Position numbers and translations under genes: made by a program. From Oscillospiraceae bacterium (GTDB lineage Bacteria; Bacillota; Clostridia; Oscillospirales; CAG-272): a stretch of 64,000 nt of DNA. The DNA is taken from NCBI GenBank assembly GCA_015065385.1, contig SVQK01000056.1, positions 206,983-270,982 on the forward strand, in the 5' to 3' direction. This document shows, in pieces, positions 49,621 through 57,766 of the stretch (position 1 is the stretch's first letter; each line of letters opens with the position of its first letter). The notes below the pieces were generated by a model, which saw only the letters and a program-made list of their open reading frames with translations, made no database searches and was not told where the DNA came from.

Positions 49621-49916
49621 TCAACCTTGGAGGGGGCTATCTGGTTTGCCCCACGAGCTACGGCTACAACCTCGTCCTTGATAGGGGGCAAAAGAACAAG
49701 GAAACCGGGAAACCCGTTTACTACCCGGTTTCGTACCACGGTAACCTCGAATCCGCGGTAGCCGCGGCTATGCGTATCGCCCAGAGGGAAGAGTTGTCGA
49801 AGCAGGATTACTCGCTCAAGGAGGCCGTTGCAGTCATGGAACGGATCCAGAAAGAGTTCATCGAAACCCTGCACGAGGTAATCGGGAGAAAGGAAACGAT
49901 CGAAGATGAAGACTGA
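49617..49916 (+). CDS. Small phage protein, unknown
   Basis: 99 residues: MINLGGGYLVCPTSYGYNLVLDRGQKNKETGKPVYYPVSYHGNLESAVAAAMRI, a beta-rich N-terminus followed by a long helix. This fold type recurs in phage gene blocks near MazG-like proteins. It overlaps the next gene by 11 nt. Confidence 0.6.
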   Translation: MINLGGGYLVCPTSYGYNLVLDRGQKNKETGKPVYYPVSYHGNLESAVAAAMRIAQREELSKQDYSLKEAVAVMERIQKEFIETLHEVIGRKETIEDED

Positions 49917-50427
49917 GTACCAGAACAACATCGAAGCGATGATGGAGGCGCAGACGGACAAAGGCCTCCACAAATACGGGGTGACCTTGGAGGATAACAC
50001 CACGCTCACGACGGAACAGCGCATCGAGCATTTCCAAGAAGAAGCCATTGATGCGCTGTTCTACGGGGAGCACCTTAAGGCGGCTCTACGGAATGAGGGC
50101 CTCACAGCGAACGACTACCAACGGGCGGCTATGCGCACGGCCCCGGATTCCATAGGAGCGGATGAAATGCTTCTGAACAGCTTCTTCGGGTTGCAAGGGG
50201 AGCTGGGTGAACTTTTCGACCTGTACAAGAAGCACCGGTATCAAGGGCATCCGCTCGACCCGGGGGCAATGAAACTGGAGCTGGGTGATCTGCTGTGGTA
50301 CGCCGCGGAAATGGCTACGGCTCTTGGGTTTACCCTTTCCGAGGTAATGACCGCGAACATCGAAAAGCTCAAAGCCCGGTATCCCGAGGGGTTTGATAAG
50401 GCCAGAAGTATTCACAGGGAGGCGTGA
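49906..50427 (+). CDS. MazG-like nucleoside triphosphate pyrophosphohydrolase
   Basis: 173 residues. MazG signature GLQGELGELFDLYKKHRYQGHPLD and LELGDLLWYAAEMATALGFTLSEVM, ending KLKARYPEGFDKARSIHRE. An N-terminal segment (GLHKYGVTLEDN) resembles a second metal-helix region. These all-alpha enzymes hydrolyse (d)NTPs to monophosphates; phages use them to shape nucleotide pools or the host stringent response. Confidence 0.85.
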   Translation: MKTEYQNNIEAMMEAQTDKGLHKYGVTLEDNTTLTTEQRIEHFQEEAIDALFYGEHLKAALRNEGLTANDYQRAAMRTAPDSIGADEMLLNSFFGLQGELGELFDLYKKHRYQGHPLDPGAMKLELGDLLWYAAEMATALGFTLSEVMTANIEKLKARYPEGFDKARSIHREA

Positions 50428-50428
50428 C

Positions 50429-50677
50429 ATGCCGGAGAACGAAGAACACAAGCCGTGCAGCTGGGGGGACGGTATAACCATCAAACCGGACGGCGAACAC
50501 GAGCTCGACCCGTGTGTTTACCGGGACGTGCAGGAAATCAAGAACGTAACGATAGTGGTTTCCCGATGCGTCCGATGCGGGCGCATCGTTATCGGGTGGA
50601 AACCGCAGCTGAACACTGAGGTCGTGTACGACGAGCTGAGCGGGGAAGGAAGCGAGGGTAACCATGACACTGTTTGA
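50429..50677 (+). CDS. Small phage protein with a CxxC motif
   Basis: 82 residues from ATG at 50429 (GGGAGG upstream). CVRCGR and two earlier Cys (KPCSW, DPCVY) may bind zinc; WGDGITIKPDGEHELDP is beta-like. It overlaps the following gene by 14 nt. No recognised family. Confidence 0.55.
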   Translation: MPENEEHKPCSWGDGITIKPDGEHELDPCVYRDVQEIKNVTIVVSRCVRCGRIVIGWKPQLNTEVVYDELSGEGSEGNHDTV

Positions 50678-51128
50678 AGGCGTATTGCGCGACGCTATTC
50701 ACATCGACCCGACTCCTGTAATCCGCGCCGGGTTTGAACAGGTGACCTTCGGGGGCGATCCTTCGCTCCCAAGGTTAGAGCCGATCCCGGTTGCAACCAT
50801 CAGCATAAAGCTGGTAGCGACCGAGGCCCTGAATCGGCTTGTAGACTTAATCAGGAGCGAAGAAGAGGAGGCACCGGACGACGGGGCGTGGTATGAGTTC
50901 TACATCACTTTCAATGACTACACCCCGTCCGGTGTGGACGGGTGGATACAGGTTGTTGTTCGGGGAACCGCGGCAAGCGACGCCGGATTTACCCATAGAA
51001 TTGAGCTTACGCGGCTCGAACAAAACATGGTCCGCGCCTACATTGACGATCAGTGCCGACAGCACATGGGGATCAGGCAGGGTATCACCGATCTGTTGCG
51101 TGCATCGAAAAATCGGATGCCGGTATAA
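50664..51128 (+). CDS. Phage protein of unknown function
   Basis: 154 residues, soluble, alternating beta strands with an acidic helix (NRLVDLIRSEEEEAPDDG), then YEFYITFNDYTPSGVDGWIQVVV and a helical C-terminus. It is the last gene before the repressor-controlled VapE promoter. No family recognised. Confidence 0.55.
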   Translation: MTLFEGVLRDAIHIDPTPVIRAGFEQVTFGGDPSLPRLEPIPVATISIKLVATEALNRLVDLIRSEEEEAPDDGAWYEFYITFNDYTPSGVDGWIQVVVRGTAASDAGFTHRIELTRLEQNMVRAYIDDQCRQHMGIRQGITDLLRASKNRMPV

Positions 51129-51164
51129 CCAAAAAACAGGGGGCAAAAATAGTCGAATTTGCCC

Positions 51165-51219
51165 TTGATTTTCAAGGAGTATTATGCTAACATAAGGGCT
51201 ACGGTTAAAGAACTTTAAC
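51165..51219 (+). promoter_or_regulatory. VapE promoter with repressor-type dyad
   Basis: TTGATT (51165-51170), 17 nt, TAACAT (51188-51193). Dyad GTTAAAG-AA-CTTTAAC at 51204-51219 lies just after the transcription start, with the same ATAAGGGCT bridge as the early promoter at 34918. Confidence 0.8.
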
Positions 51220-51242
51220 TGAAAAAGGAGACCTTGCAAACC

Positions 51243-53684
51243 ATGAGGTTAGAACACGACGCCCAACTCACGTTGTCGGTAGGCAACAGCCGAAAATCCC
51301 TGAGCTGGGTTAAAACGACGATGTCTCTCTCGGACTTGTACGAGAGGCTCTCAGCGCCGTTACGCGGAATGGAAACCATGGAGTCCTATCTCGCCGCGCC
51401 GAAGAAAAGGCAGGACGAGTTGAAGGATGTCGGCGGATTCGTCGGCGGGACTCTGGAAGGCGAGAGGCGGTTGAGTACGAAGGTAGTCAACCGCTGTTTA
51501 GTCACTCTCGATTTCGATACCATGCCTCCCTATTCGACGGATAACGTGATCCAGAAGGTAGCGAGCATCGGATTCAGCTACTGCGTTTACAGCACGCGCA
51601 AGCACCGCAAAGAAGCCCCGCGCTTGCGGATCCTCTTCCCGTTGGACAGGCCGGTCACCCCGGACGAGTACGACGCCATCGCGCGAAAACTCGCGGGGGC
51701 GATTGGCATTGAAATGGCCGACCCTACCACCTTCGAGCCGCACCGGTTGATGTACTGGCCGTCCTGTTGCGTGGACGGCGAGTACATCTTCCGGTACGCA
51801 GACCTTCCCATCATCGGGGCGGACTTTGTCCTTGGCCTCTACGACGATTGGCAGAATTGGGAGGCGCGACCGCAGGTCCCGGGGGAAGGGAACAAGTACA
51901 AACGGCTCGCGGTGAAGGCAGGAAACCCCACCGAAAAGCCGGGGGTGGTAGGTGCGTTCTGCCGGGTCTACAACATCCATACGGCCATGGAGAAGTTCCT
52001 CCCGGGCATTTACGAGCCCGTGGGGAATAACGGAGATCGGTACACCTATCTGAACGGATCGACGACTGGCGGTGCCGTGGTGTACGAAGACGGGCTGTTC
52101 ATGTACTCCCATCACGCCACGGACCCCTGCTGCGACAAATTGGTGAACGCGTTCGACATGGTCCGGCTCCACCTCTTCGGGGATCTCGATGAAGACTGTG
52201 CACCGGACACAGCGGTGAACCGGCTTCCGTCTTACACGAACATGTGCGAGAAGGCCATCGGGGACGAAGCGGTGATCCAGCTCATGACAGAGGAGCGGAT
52301 GGCGGCAACGGCGACAGAGTTCGGGGATTTGACCCCACCTGCTCCGGAAATCGCCGATGGGGGCGGCGCGGAGGAAAACGATAAAGCATGGGCGTCCATG
52401 CTCTCCCGAAACGTGAAAACGGGAGCCGTGAAGCCGACCATCGAGAACGCGCTTATCATTTTCGAGAACGACCCAAACCTGAAAAACCGGTTTGCACTGA
52501 ACCAGTTTGCAGGGCGCGGCGAGGTGCTGGGGCAACTGCCATGGATGCATGAAGCCGAGCGGCGGATGTGGACGGACACCGATTCAAACGGCGTCTACTG
52601 GTATTTGGAGAAGACCTACGGTTTCAACGGGCGGGGGGCCATCGATTCCGCGCTGGACCTTCACGCGGCAAAGTACGCGTTCAACGAGGTTCAGGAATAC
52701 ATCAACCATCTGGAGTGGGACGGTGAGAACCGGCTTGATACGATGTTCACGGACTATCTGGGGGCGAACGACACCGCCTACACACGCGCGGTCTGCCGGA
52801 AGGCATTTACAGCCGCAATAGCCCGGGCCATGAACCCCGGATGCAAGTACGACCAGATGGTCATTCTCTGCGGGCCGCAGGGCCTCGGGAAAAGCACGCT
52901 CCTGTACAAGATGGCGCACGGATGGTTCAACGATTCCATTCGGACCTTTGAAGGGAAGGAGGCGTCGGAACTTCTGCAGGGGGTATGGCTGGTCGAAATC
53001 GCGGAGCTCGATGCGTTCCGCCGTACCGACGTCTCCCGAATCAAGCAGTTCCTCTCACTCCGTGCGGACCGATACCGCGCGGCGTACGCCCACAACGCCC
53101 GCGAGTTCCCCCGTAGGTGCGTCTTTTTCGGCACGTCCAATCAGGTGGACTTCCTTCAAGATACCACGGGAAATCGGCGCTTCTGGCCCGTTGACGTGGG
53201 CCTTGTTCAGCACGAGAAGAACGCCTTCACCGATCTGACACCGGAGGTGATCGATCAGATTTGGGCCGAGGCGAAGATGCGCTGGTCAATGGGGGAGCCG
53301 TTGTACCTGACCGACGAAACCATTGAAGAGGCAAAGCGTCAACAGGAGGATCATCGGGACGCGTCGTCACAGGAGGGCTTGGTAGCGGACTTCCTGTCGA
53401 AGGACATCCCTGCCGATTGGGACCGCTGGACGGTCGAAGAAAGACGTTCTTTCTGGAGCGGAGGGGGCGCGGGAAACGTCCCGCTGGTTCCCCGGAATAA
53501 GATTACAGCTATTGAAGTTTGGTGCGAACTTTTCATGCGCGGACAGGCCGACATCAAGCGAAATGACTCCCGGGAAATCAACGCGATCATCGCCAGCATT
53601 CCAGAATGGCGGCGTCTCAGCGGCACATTTCGATGCGGTCCGTATGGCGTTCAGAGGGGCTTCGTCCGGTTCAACGGGGTGTAA
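51243..53684 (+). CDS. Virulence-associated E (VapE) family primase/helicase
   Basis: 813 residues. An N-terminal primase-polymerase-like half (LVTLDFDTMPPYS, CVYSTRKHRKEAPRLRILFPLDRPVT, FEPHRLMYWPSC) precedes an SF3-like VapE helicase domain: INHLEWDGENRLDTMFTDYLG, Walker A VILCGPQGLGKSTLLYKM, Walker B VWLVEIAELDAF, ending RRFWPVDVG. It primes and unwinds phage DNA. The start is 51243 (ribosome site 12 nt away) or TTG 51234 (3 nt away); neither spacing is ideal. It is followed directly by the candidate origin. Confidence 0.9.
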   Translation: MRLEHDAQLTLSVGNSRKSLSWVKTTMSLSDLYERLSAPLRGMETMESYLAAPKKRQDELKDVGGFVGGTLEGERRLSTKVVNRCLVTLDFDTMPPYSTDNVIQKVASIGFSYCVYSTRKHRKEAPRLRILFPLDRPVTPDEYDAIARKLAGAIGIEMADPTTFEPHRLMYWPSCCVDGEYIFRYADLPIIGADFVLGLYDDWQNWEARPQVPGEGNKYKRLAVKAGNPTEKPGVVGAFCRVYNIHTAMEKFLPGIYEPVGNNGDRYTYLNGSTTGGAVVYEDGLFMYSHHATDPCCDKLVNAFDMVRLHLFGDLDEDCAPDTAVNRLPSYTNMCEKAIGDEAVIQLMTEERMAATATEFGDLTPPAPEIADGGGAEENDKAWASMLSRNVKTGAVKPTIENALIIFENDPNLKNRFALNQFAGRGEVLGQLPWMHEAERRMWTDTDSNGVYWYLEKTYGFNGRGAIDSALDLHAAKYAFNEVQEYINHLEWDGENRLDTMFTDYLGANDTAYTRAVCRKAFTAAIARAMNPGCKYDQMVILCGPQGLGKSTLLYKMAHGWFNDSIRTFEGKEASELLQGVWLVEIAELDAFRRTDVSRIKQFLSLRADRYRAAYAHNAREFPRRCVFFGTSNQVDFLQDTTGNRRFWPVDVGLVQHEKNAFTDLTPEVIDQIWAEAKMRWSMGEPLYLTDETIEEAKRQQEDHRDASSQEGLVADFLSKDIPADWDRWTVEERRSFWSGGGAGNVPLVPRNKITAIEVWCELFMRGQADIKRNDSREINAIIASIPEWRRLSGTFRCGPYGVQRGFVRFNGV

Positions 53685-53950
53685 CATTCCGAAGCGGCTG
53701 TTACAAAATCGGGAGTTTGTTACAAAGAGAATTGTACGCAATGTAACATTAAAAAATTTGTTACAGGAATGTGACAAAAATTGTTTCACCCGAAAACCGT
53801 TACAAGAAGCCCTTGGAACATATAAATGTAACATTGTAACATAAAACATAAGGATAATAGTATATAGGGGCTTAGGGGGGTATTTAGCCCCTATACCCTC
53901 TAATCGTATAAATCTATTAGAAAAACATGTTTGTTACGTTTTTTGTTACA
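53680..53950. other. Candidate replication origin (iterons plus hairpin)
   Basis: Eight exact copies of TGTTACA/TGTAACA in either orientation (starting 53680, 53699, 53718, 53742, 53759, 53827, 53835, 53944) plus near copies (TGTGACA, CGTTACA, TGTTACG) lie in 271 bp of AT-rich, non-coding DNA right after the VapE gene. A perfect 10-bp hairpin TATAGGGGCT/AGCCCCTATA is at 53863-53895. This is the expected picture of an initiator-bound origin. Confidence 0.7.
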
Positions 53951-54113
53951 AAGGTTGAGCACAACCGAAAATCGGCCCCAAAACGAAGAAGGGCTGAAAT
54001 TGGCATTTTTTGGTAAAACGGCCTGTTTTTTGCGGGTAGTTTCGGTGGCGTGTTCGACCGGAAATCGAGTCGAAAATAGGTCCTCAAATCGGCATAACCT
54101 CGGAGGTGGCCGC
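53951..54113. other. Spacer between candidate origin and VRR-NUC gene
   Basis: The frame is open but without protein-like conservation; GGAGG at its end is the ribosome site of the next gene. Nothing else seen. Confidence 0.4.
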
Positions 54114-54446
54114 GTGGAAAAATATAGTGAAAACTATTATGAGCAGAGATTGACCCGCGCTGTGAAAATGCTCGGCGGGCTCTGTTGGAAGTTCGTGTCG
54201 CCCGGTCACTCAGGTGTACCTGACCGAATCATCATCCTCCCGGGCGGCGCGGTACTGTTCGTCGAGCTGAAAGCGCCGGGAAAGAAGGAGCGACTTTTAC
54301 AGCAGGTAATCCAAGACCGGATGCGCAAACTCGGTGTGACCGTCTTCTCGAGCGTGAACTCCACCGAGAAGATCGACGAGGTGATTGCCGAGTGTGTGAA
54401 GAGGACGCACCGAAAATCGGGAGACCAGAAGGGGGTGATTTCATGA
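54114..54446 (+). CDS. VRR-NUC domain nuclease
   Basis: 110 residues from GTG at 54114 (GGAGG 7 nt upstream). VRR-NUC core: LGGLCWKFVSPGHSGVPDRIIILPGGAVLFVELKAPGKKERLLQQ, with the PD..ExK catalytic residues (PDRI, ELK). Phage VRR-NUC proteins are Holliday-junction or structure-specific endonucleases acting in replication and packaging. It overlaps the SNF2 gene start (ATGA). Confidence 0.88.
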   Translation: MEKYSENYYEQRLTRAVKMLGGLCWKFVSPGHSGVPDRIIILPGGAVLFVELKAPGKKERLLQQVIQDRMRKLGVTVFSSVNSTEKIDEVIAECVKRTHRKSGDQKGVIS

Positions 54447-55829
54447 AGTTCATACCGTATCCGTACCAGCAGTACTGCATCGACCGGATCACGAACGACC
54501 CCGCCGTGGGGTTGTTCCTCGATATGGGCTTGGGTTGACAAAACCGTTATCACGCTGACCGCGATTCGAGAGTTGAAGTACCTTCGGTTTTGCGTCAACA
54601 AGTGCCTCGTCGTTGCGCCGAAGAAGGTGGCCGAGGATACATGGCAGACGGAATCCCGAAAGTGGGACCACCTCGATTACCTCCGGATTTCCACGGTTCT
54701 CGGGACGCTGAAGGACCGGACCCGTGCTCTCGAACAGCCCGCGGACGTCTATGTGATCAACCGGGAAAACGTTCCGTGGCTCGTCACTTACTACGGCAGG
54801 GATTGGCCCTTCGACATGGTGGTACTTGACGAAAGCAGCTCGTTTAAGAATCCACAGGCTAAGCGGTTCAAAGCGCTGAAAGCCGTCCGGCCCCGGATCC
54901 ACCGTATCGTTGAACTGACCGGCACACCCCAGCCAAACTCCCTGATGGACCTCTGGTCACAGATTTACCTGCTTGATGGCGGGGCGCGGCTCGGGAAGTT
55001 CATCTCGCGCTACCGCGAGGCCTACTTCCGTCCGGACAAACGGAACCAGATGATCGTGTATTCCTACGCACCGTTGCCGGGAGCTATGGAGCAGATACAA
55101 AATCAGATCTCCGACATTTGCGTGAGCATGAAGTCGGAAGACTACCTCGATCTCCCGGATCTGATTTACAACGATATTCCAGTGAAGCTCGATAGCCGGG
55201 CAAGGAAGCTGTACCGGGACATGGAGCGGCAGATGGTCCTGCGAATTCAGGATCAGACGGTAACCGCGGAAACGGCTGGTGTGCTTTCCGGTAAATTACT
55301 GCAACTCTGCTCCGGGGCGATTTACGACGAAGAGAAGAACGTGGTCGAGGTACACAGCTGCAAGATCGAGGCCTTCATGGAAACCGTGGAGCAGTTAAAC
55401 GGGGAGCACGCGGTCGTGTGCTACTACTACCAGCACGACCTTGACCGGCTCCTAAAGGCGCTCGATGAGAGCGGCCTCCGGGTCCGGGTCTACCGTGATG
55501 CACGGGATAAGGAGGCGTGGAACGCCGGAGAGGTGGACCTGCTCCTCGCACACCCGGCCTCGTGTGGTTACGGGCTGAATTTGCAGCAAGGAGGGCACCA
55601 CATCATCTGGTTTACGCTTACCCAGAGCCTCGAGGAATACCAGCAGATGAACAAACGGCTCCACCGGCAGGGTCAGCAGTTTCCGGTCGTAGTTCATCAC
55701 TTGCTCGTGACGGACGGGCGGGATTGCGACGTGAAGAAAGCCCTGACCGGGAAAAGCGACGCACAAGAGAGTCTGCTTGAATCAATCAAAGCACGAATTG
55801 AGGAAGTGAGGAGGGAGAACGGCCAATGA
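54443..55829 (+). pseudogene. SNF2-like DEAD-box helicase, interrupted inside the P-loop
   Basis: The frame starts MKFIPYPYQQYCIDRITNDPAVGLFLDMGLG and stops at TGA 54536-54538. Four bases (TGAC, 54536-54539) separate GGT from AAA-ACC, where the family reads GLGKT. After them the frame is KTVITLTAIRELKYLRF, DMVVLDESSSFKNP (motif II), ELTGTPQPNSLMDLWSQ (motif III), then the C-terminal helicase domain to 55829 (LAHPASCGYGLNLQQGGHHIIWF). Without the four bases it would be a 460-residue phage SNF2 helicase. As it stands it is broken. Confidence 0.8.
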
Positions 55830-56236
55830 CCAAAAAAGAGCTGTCGCAATGCTATTACCTGAAAAAGGAGATTCGAAACGACCGCGAACGGCTCGAGCGA
55901 TTGCGGGCAGAGGCGAAGTACCCGCCCACCCCGAAGCTGTCGGACGAGCCTCCGGGACCGCATACAAACGAAGGGCGGACTGAAAGGCTCGCCCTCGAAA
56001 TTGTAGACCTTGAGGCGATCATCGCTGCAAAGCAAATTCAGCGGATCCACGAGCTCGGGAAGCTGGAACGGTTCATCGCCGACATAGAGGACAGCATGAC
56101 GAGGCAGATCTTTGAATACCGGCACGTCGATGGTATGCGGTGGAGCGAGATCGCCACTCGCATGGGCGGTAATAACACCCCAGACAGTGTTCGGATGGCG
56201 CACGATAGATACCTGAAAAAATTCTCCGATACATGA
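55826..56236 (+). CDS. DUF1492 / ArpU-RinA-like late gene regulator
   Basis: 136 residues. An N-terminal coiled coil (KKEIRNDRERLERLRAEAKY) is followed by a sigma-70 region-4-like helix-turn-helix (IFEYRHVDGMRWSEIATRMGGNNTPDSVRMAHDRYLKK). DUF1492 proteins sit just before packaging genes in Firmicute phages and activate late transcription. The promoter-like region directly downstream (56241-56272) has tandem repeats that could be its site. Confidence 0.82.
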   Translation: MTKKELSQCYYLKKEIRNDRERLERLRAEAKYPPTPKLSDEPPGPHTNEGRTERLALEIVDLEAIIAAKQIQRIHELGKLERFIADIEDSMTRQIFEYRHVDGMRWSEIATRMGGNNTPDSVRMAHDRYLKKFSDT

Positions 56237-56240
56237 AAGT

Positions 56241-56272
56241 TGTTCGTTTTGTTCGTTTTTTTCTGCTATAAT
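56241..56272 (+). promoter_or_regulatory. Putative activator-dependent late promoter
   Basis: TATAAT at 56267-56272 without a proper -35. Instead there are tandem 9-mers TGTTCGTTT (56241-56249 and 56250-56258). It lies immediately after the DUF1492 gene, matching promoters that need an ArpU/RinA-type activator. Confidence 0.55.
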
Positions 56273-56355
56273 GGTAGCGTGGAGTTCTGTAAGGCCCTCT
56301 CGTTTTCCGTGCCTCCGGATTCGGTAGGGTCGAGCTTCATGGTGTCATTTTCGGT

Positions 56356-56388
56356 TGCCCCGGCGTTGTGCTGGGGCAGTTTCTTTTC
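56356..56388 (+). terminator. Hairpin in the late leader
   Basis: TGCCCC/GGGGCA around an 11-nt loop, then TTTCTTTTC, between the late promoter and the small terminase gene. It may be a leaky terminator or antitermination site. Confidence 0.45.
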
Positions 56389-56438
56389 ATCAGCGTGGTG
56401 GTTGTGGGTTGAGACCGCCCGGCTGATTTTTTTATGTT

Positions 56439-56963
56439 ATGCCTGTAAAAAAGAAAGATGGCGCGGAAGTGAAGAAGGCTCCCGCGCGGAAGAAAACAAC
56501 GATGCCCGTAAAGATCGACGAAGCGAAAACGCCGGAGGATCTTTTTGCTGTGGACACCATCCCGCAGGACATTGGCGAAGTGATGCCGGAGCCGCATGAG
56601 TTTCTTTCCGAGACTCAGCGCGATGGGGAGAAGTTCGAAGCCGCAGACATATACCGGGAGACATGGGAGCAGCTGAAAAAGCTCGGCTGTGCTCCGCTGG
56701 TATCCCGGGAGCTGCTCGAACGGTACGCCGTGAGTACCGCCCGGTGGCGTCAGTGTGAAGCGATGACCACGAAGCTCGGGTTCCTTTCCAAGCACCCGAC
56801 TTCTGGTAAGCCGGTCACATCGCCATATGTGGAAATGGGGATTGACTACATGAACCAGTCGCTCCGGCTCTGGGATGAAATCAGCAAGATCATAAAAGCA
56901 CACGGTGAAGCTGACGCAGACGAGACGGGCTCATCCATGGACTTAATGGGCAAACGCCTGTAA
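56439..56963 (+). CDS. Terminase small subunit, P27-like
   Basis: 174 residues. A basic N-terminal tail (MPVKKKDGAEVKKAPARKK) is followed by ETWEQLKKLGCAPLVSRELLERYAVSTARWRQCEAMTTKLGFLSKHPTSGKPVTSPYVEM, the P27-type layout. It would bind phage DNA at packaging initiation. No clear ribosome site precedes the ATG at 56439; an ATG at 56502 is the alternative. A second small-terminase candidate lies next to the large subunit at 63160. Confidence 0.68.
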   Translation: MPVKKKDGAEVKKAPARKKTTMPVKIDEAKTPEDLFAVDTIPQDIGEVMPEPHEFLSETQRDGEKFEAADIYRETWEQLKKLGCAPLVSRELLERYAVSTARWRQCEAMTTKLGFLSKHPTSGKPVTSPYVEMGIDYMNQSLRLWDEISKIIKAHGEADADETGSSMDLMGKRL

Positions 56964-56980
56964 GTCAGAAAGGACAGTAA

Positions 56981-57766
56981 ATGTACGAGAAGGTCAACCC
57001 CGCGCATCCGGATAAGGTCGCAGACCGAATTGCGGGCGCGCTTGTCGATTTAGCTTACAGCCTCGACGACAATCCGAAGATTGCCGTCGAGGTTCTTCTT
57101 GGCCACGGCATTTGCCACATCATAGCAGAGACGTCGGTGATGCTCCCCCGTCTCGAGGTGCAGAATGCCGTGGCCCGCATTGCGGGAAATCTTACAACGG
57201 ACTACCGCGAGGTAAAGCAGGATGTTCATCTCGCCGAGAATCAGGCTGGGAAGATCCGGTGTGGTGACAACGGCATCTTCAAAGGTGTGCCGGTCACCGA
57301 TGAACAGAAGAAACTCACCCAGATCGCAAAAGATCTCTTCGATCGGTATGGTACGGACGGGAAGTACATTCTTGACGGCGACCATCTGATCATCTGCCAG
57401 AGCAATGCGAAAACGGAAGCCCTGCTTCAAATGCATCCCGGCGCAACGGTTAATCCCCTCGGCGAGTGGACGGGTGGTTCGGAAGTGGACTGCGGCGCAA
57501 CCAACCGGAAGCTGGGCAGCGATATGGGCGATTCGGTAACGGGAGGCGGTCTCCACGGCAAGGATCTCTCCAAGGCCGACGTCAGCGTGAACATCTACGC
57601 TTGGCTCCTCGCTCAGCACGAAGGGAAACCCGTGGAGCTGTGTTGCGCTATCGGCGACGATACGGTGAACGGGATCGAGTACCAGTTCATCGTTGGGCTG
57701 GCCCGTGCGTTCATCAAAAAGATCGGCGGATTTGAGAAGTTCGCGGAATGGGGGCTGATCCGATGA
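56981..57766 (+). CDS. Short phage S-adenosylmethionine synthetase
   Basis: 261 residues against 380-400 for bacterial MetK. Key family segments survive: VNPAHPDKVADRIAGALVDL (methionine/ATP-binding His), GDNGIFKGVPVTDEQ (the GDQG-like loop), and GDSVTGGGLHGKDLSKADVSVNIYAW (GGGAFSGKD-like P-loop and metal Asp). The central domain is trimmed. It would make AdoMet from ATP and methionine. Its stop overlaps the methyltransferase start, so the phage couples AdoMet supply to DNA methylation. Confidence 0.82.
   Translation: MYEKVNPAHPDKVADRIAGALVDLAYSLDDNPKIAVEVLLGHGICHIIAETSVMLPRLEVQNAVARIAGNLTTDYREVKQDVHLAENQAGKIRCGDNGIFKGVPVTDEQKKLTQIAKDLFDRYGTDGKYILDGDHLIICQSNAKTEALLQMHPGATVNPLGEWTGGSEVDCGATNRKLGSDMGDSVTGGGLHGKDLSKADVSVNIYAWLLAQHEGKPVELCCAIGDDTVNGIEYQFIVGLARAFIKKIGGFEKFAEWGLIR

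Noticed and set aside
53931..54113. Longer N-terminus for the VRR-NUC protein
   Set aside because: The upstream frame overlaps the repeat region and lacks conservation; GGAGG plus GTG at 54114 fits the domain start.
54536..54539. RF2-like programmed +1 frameshift at UGA-C in the SNF2 gene
   Set aside because: A +1 shift would insert Asp into the P-loop (GLG-D-KT) and no upstream stimulatory Shine-Dalgarno is evident, so disruption is more likely.
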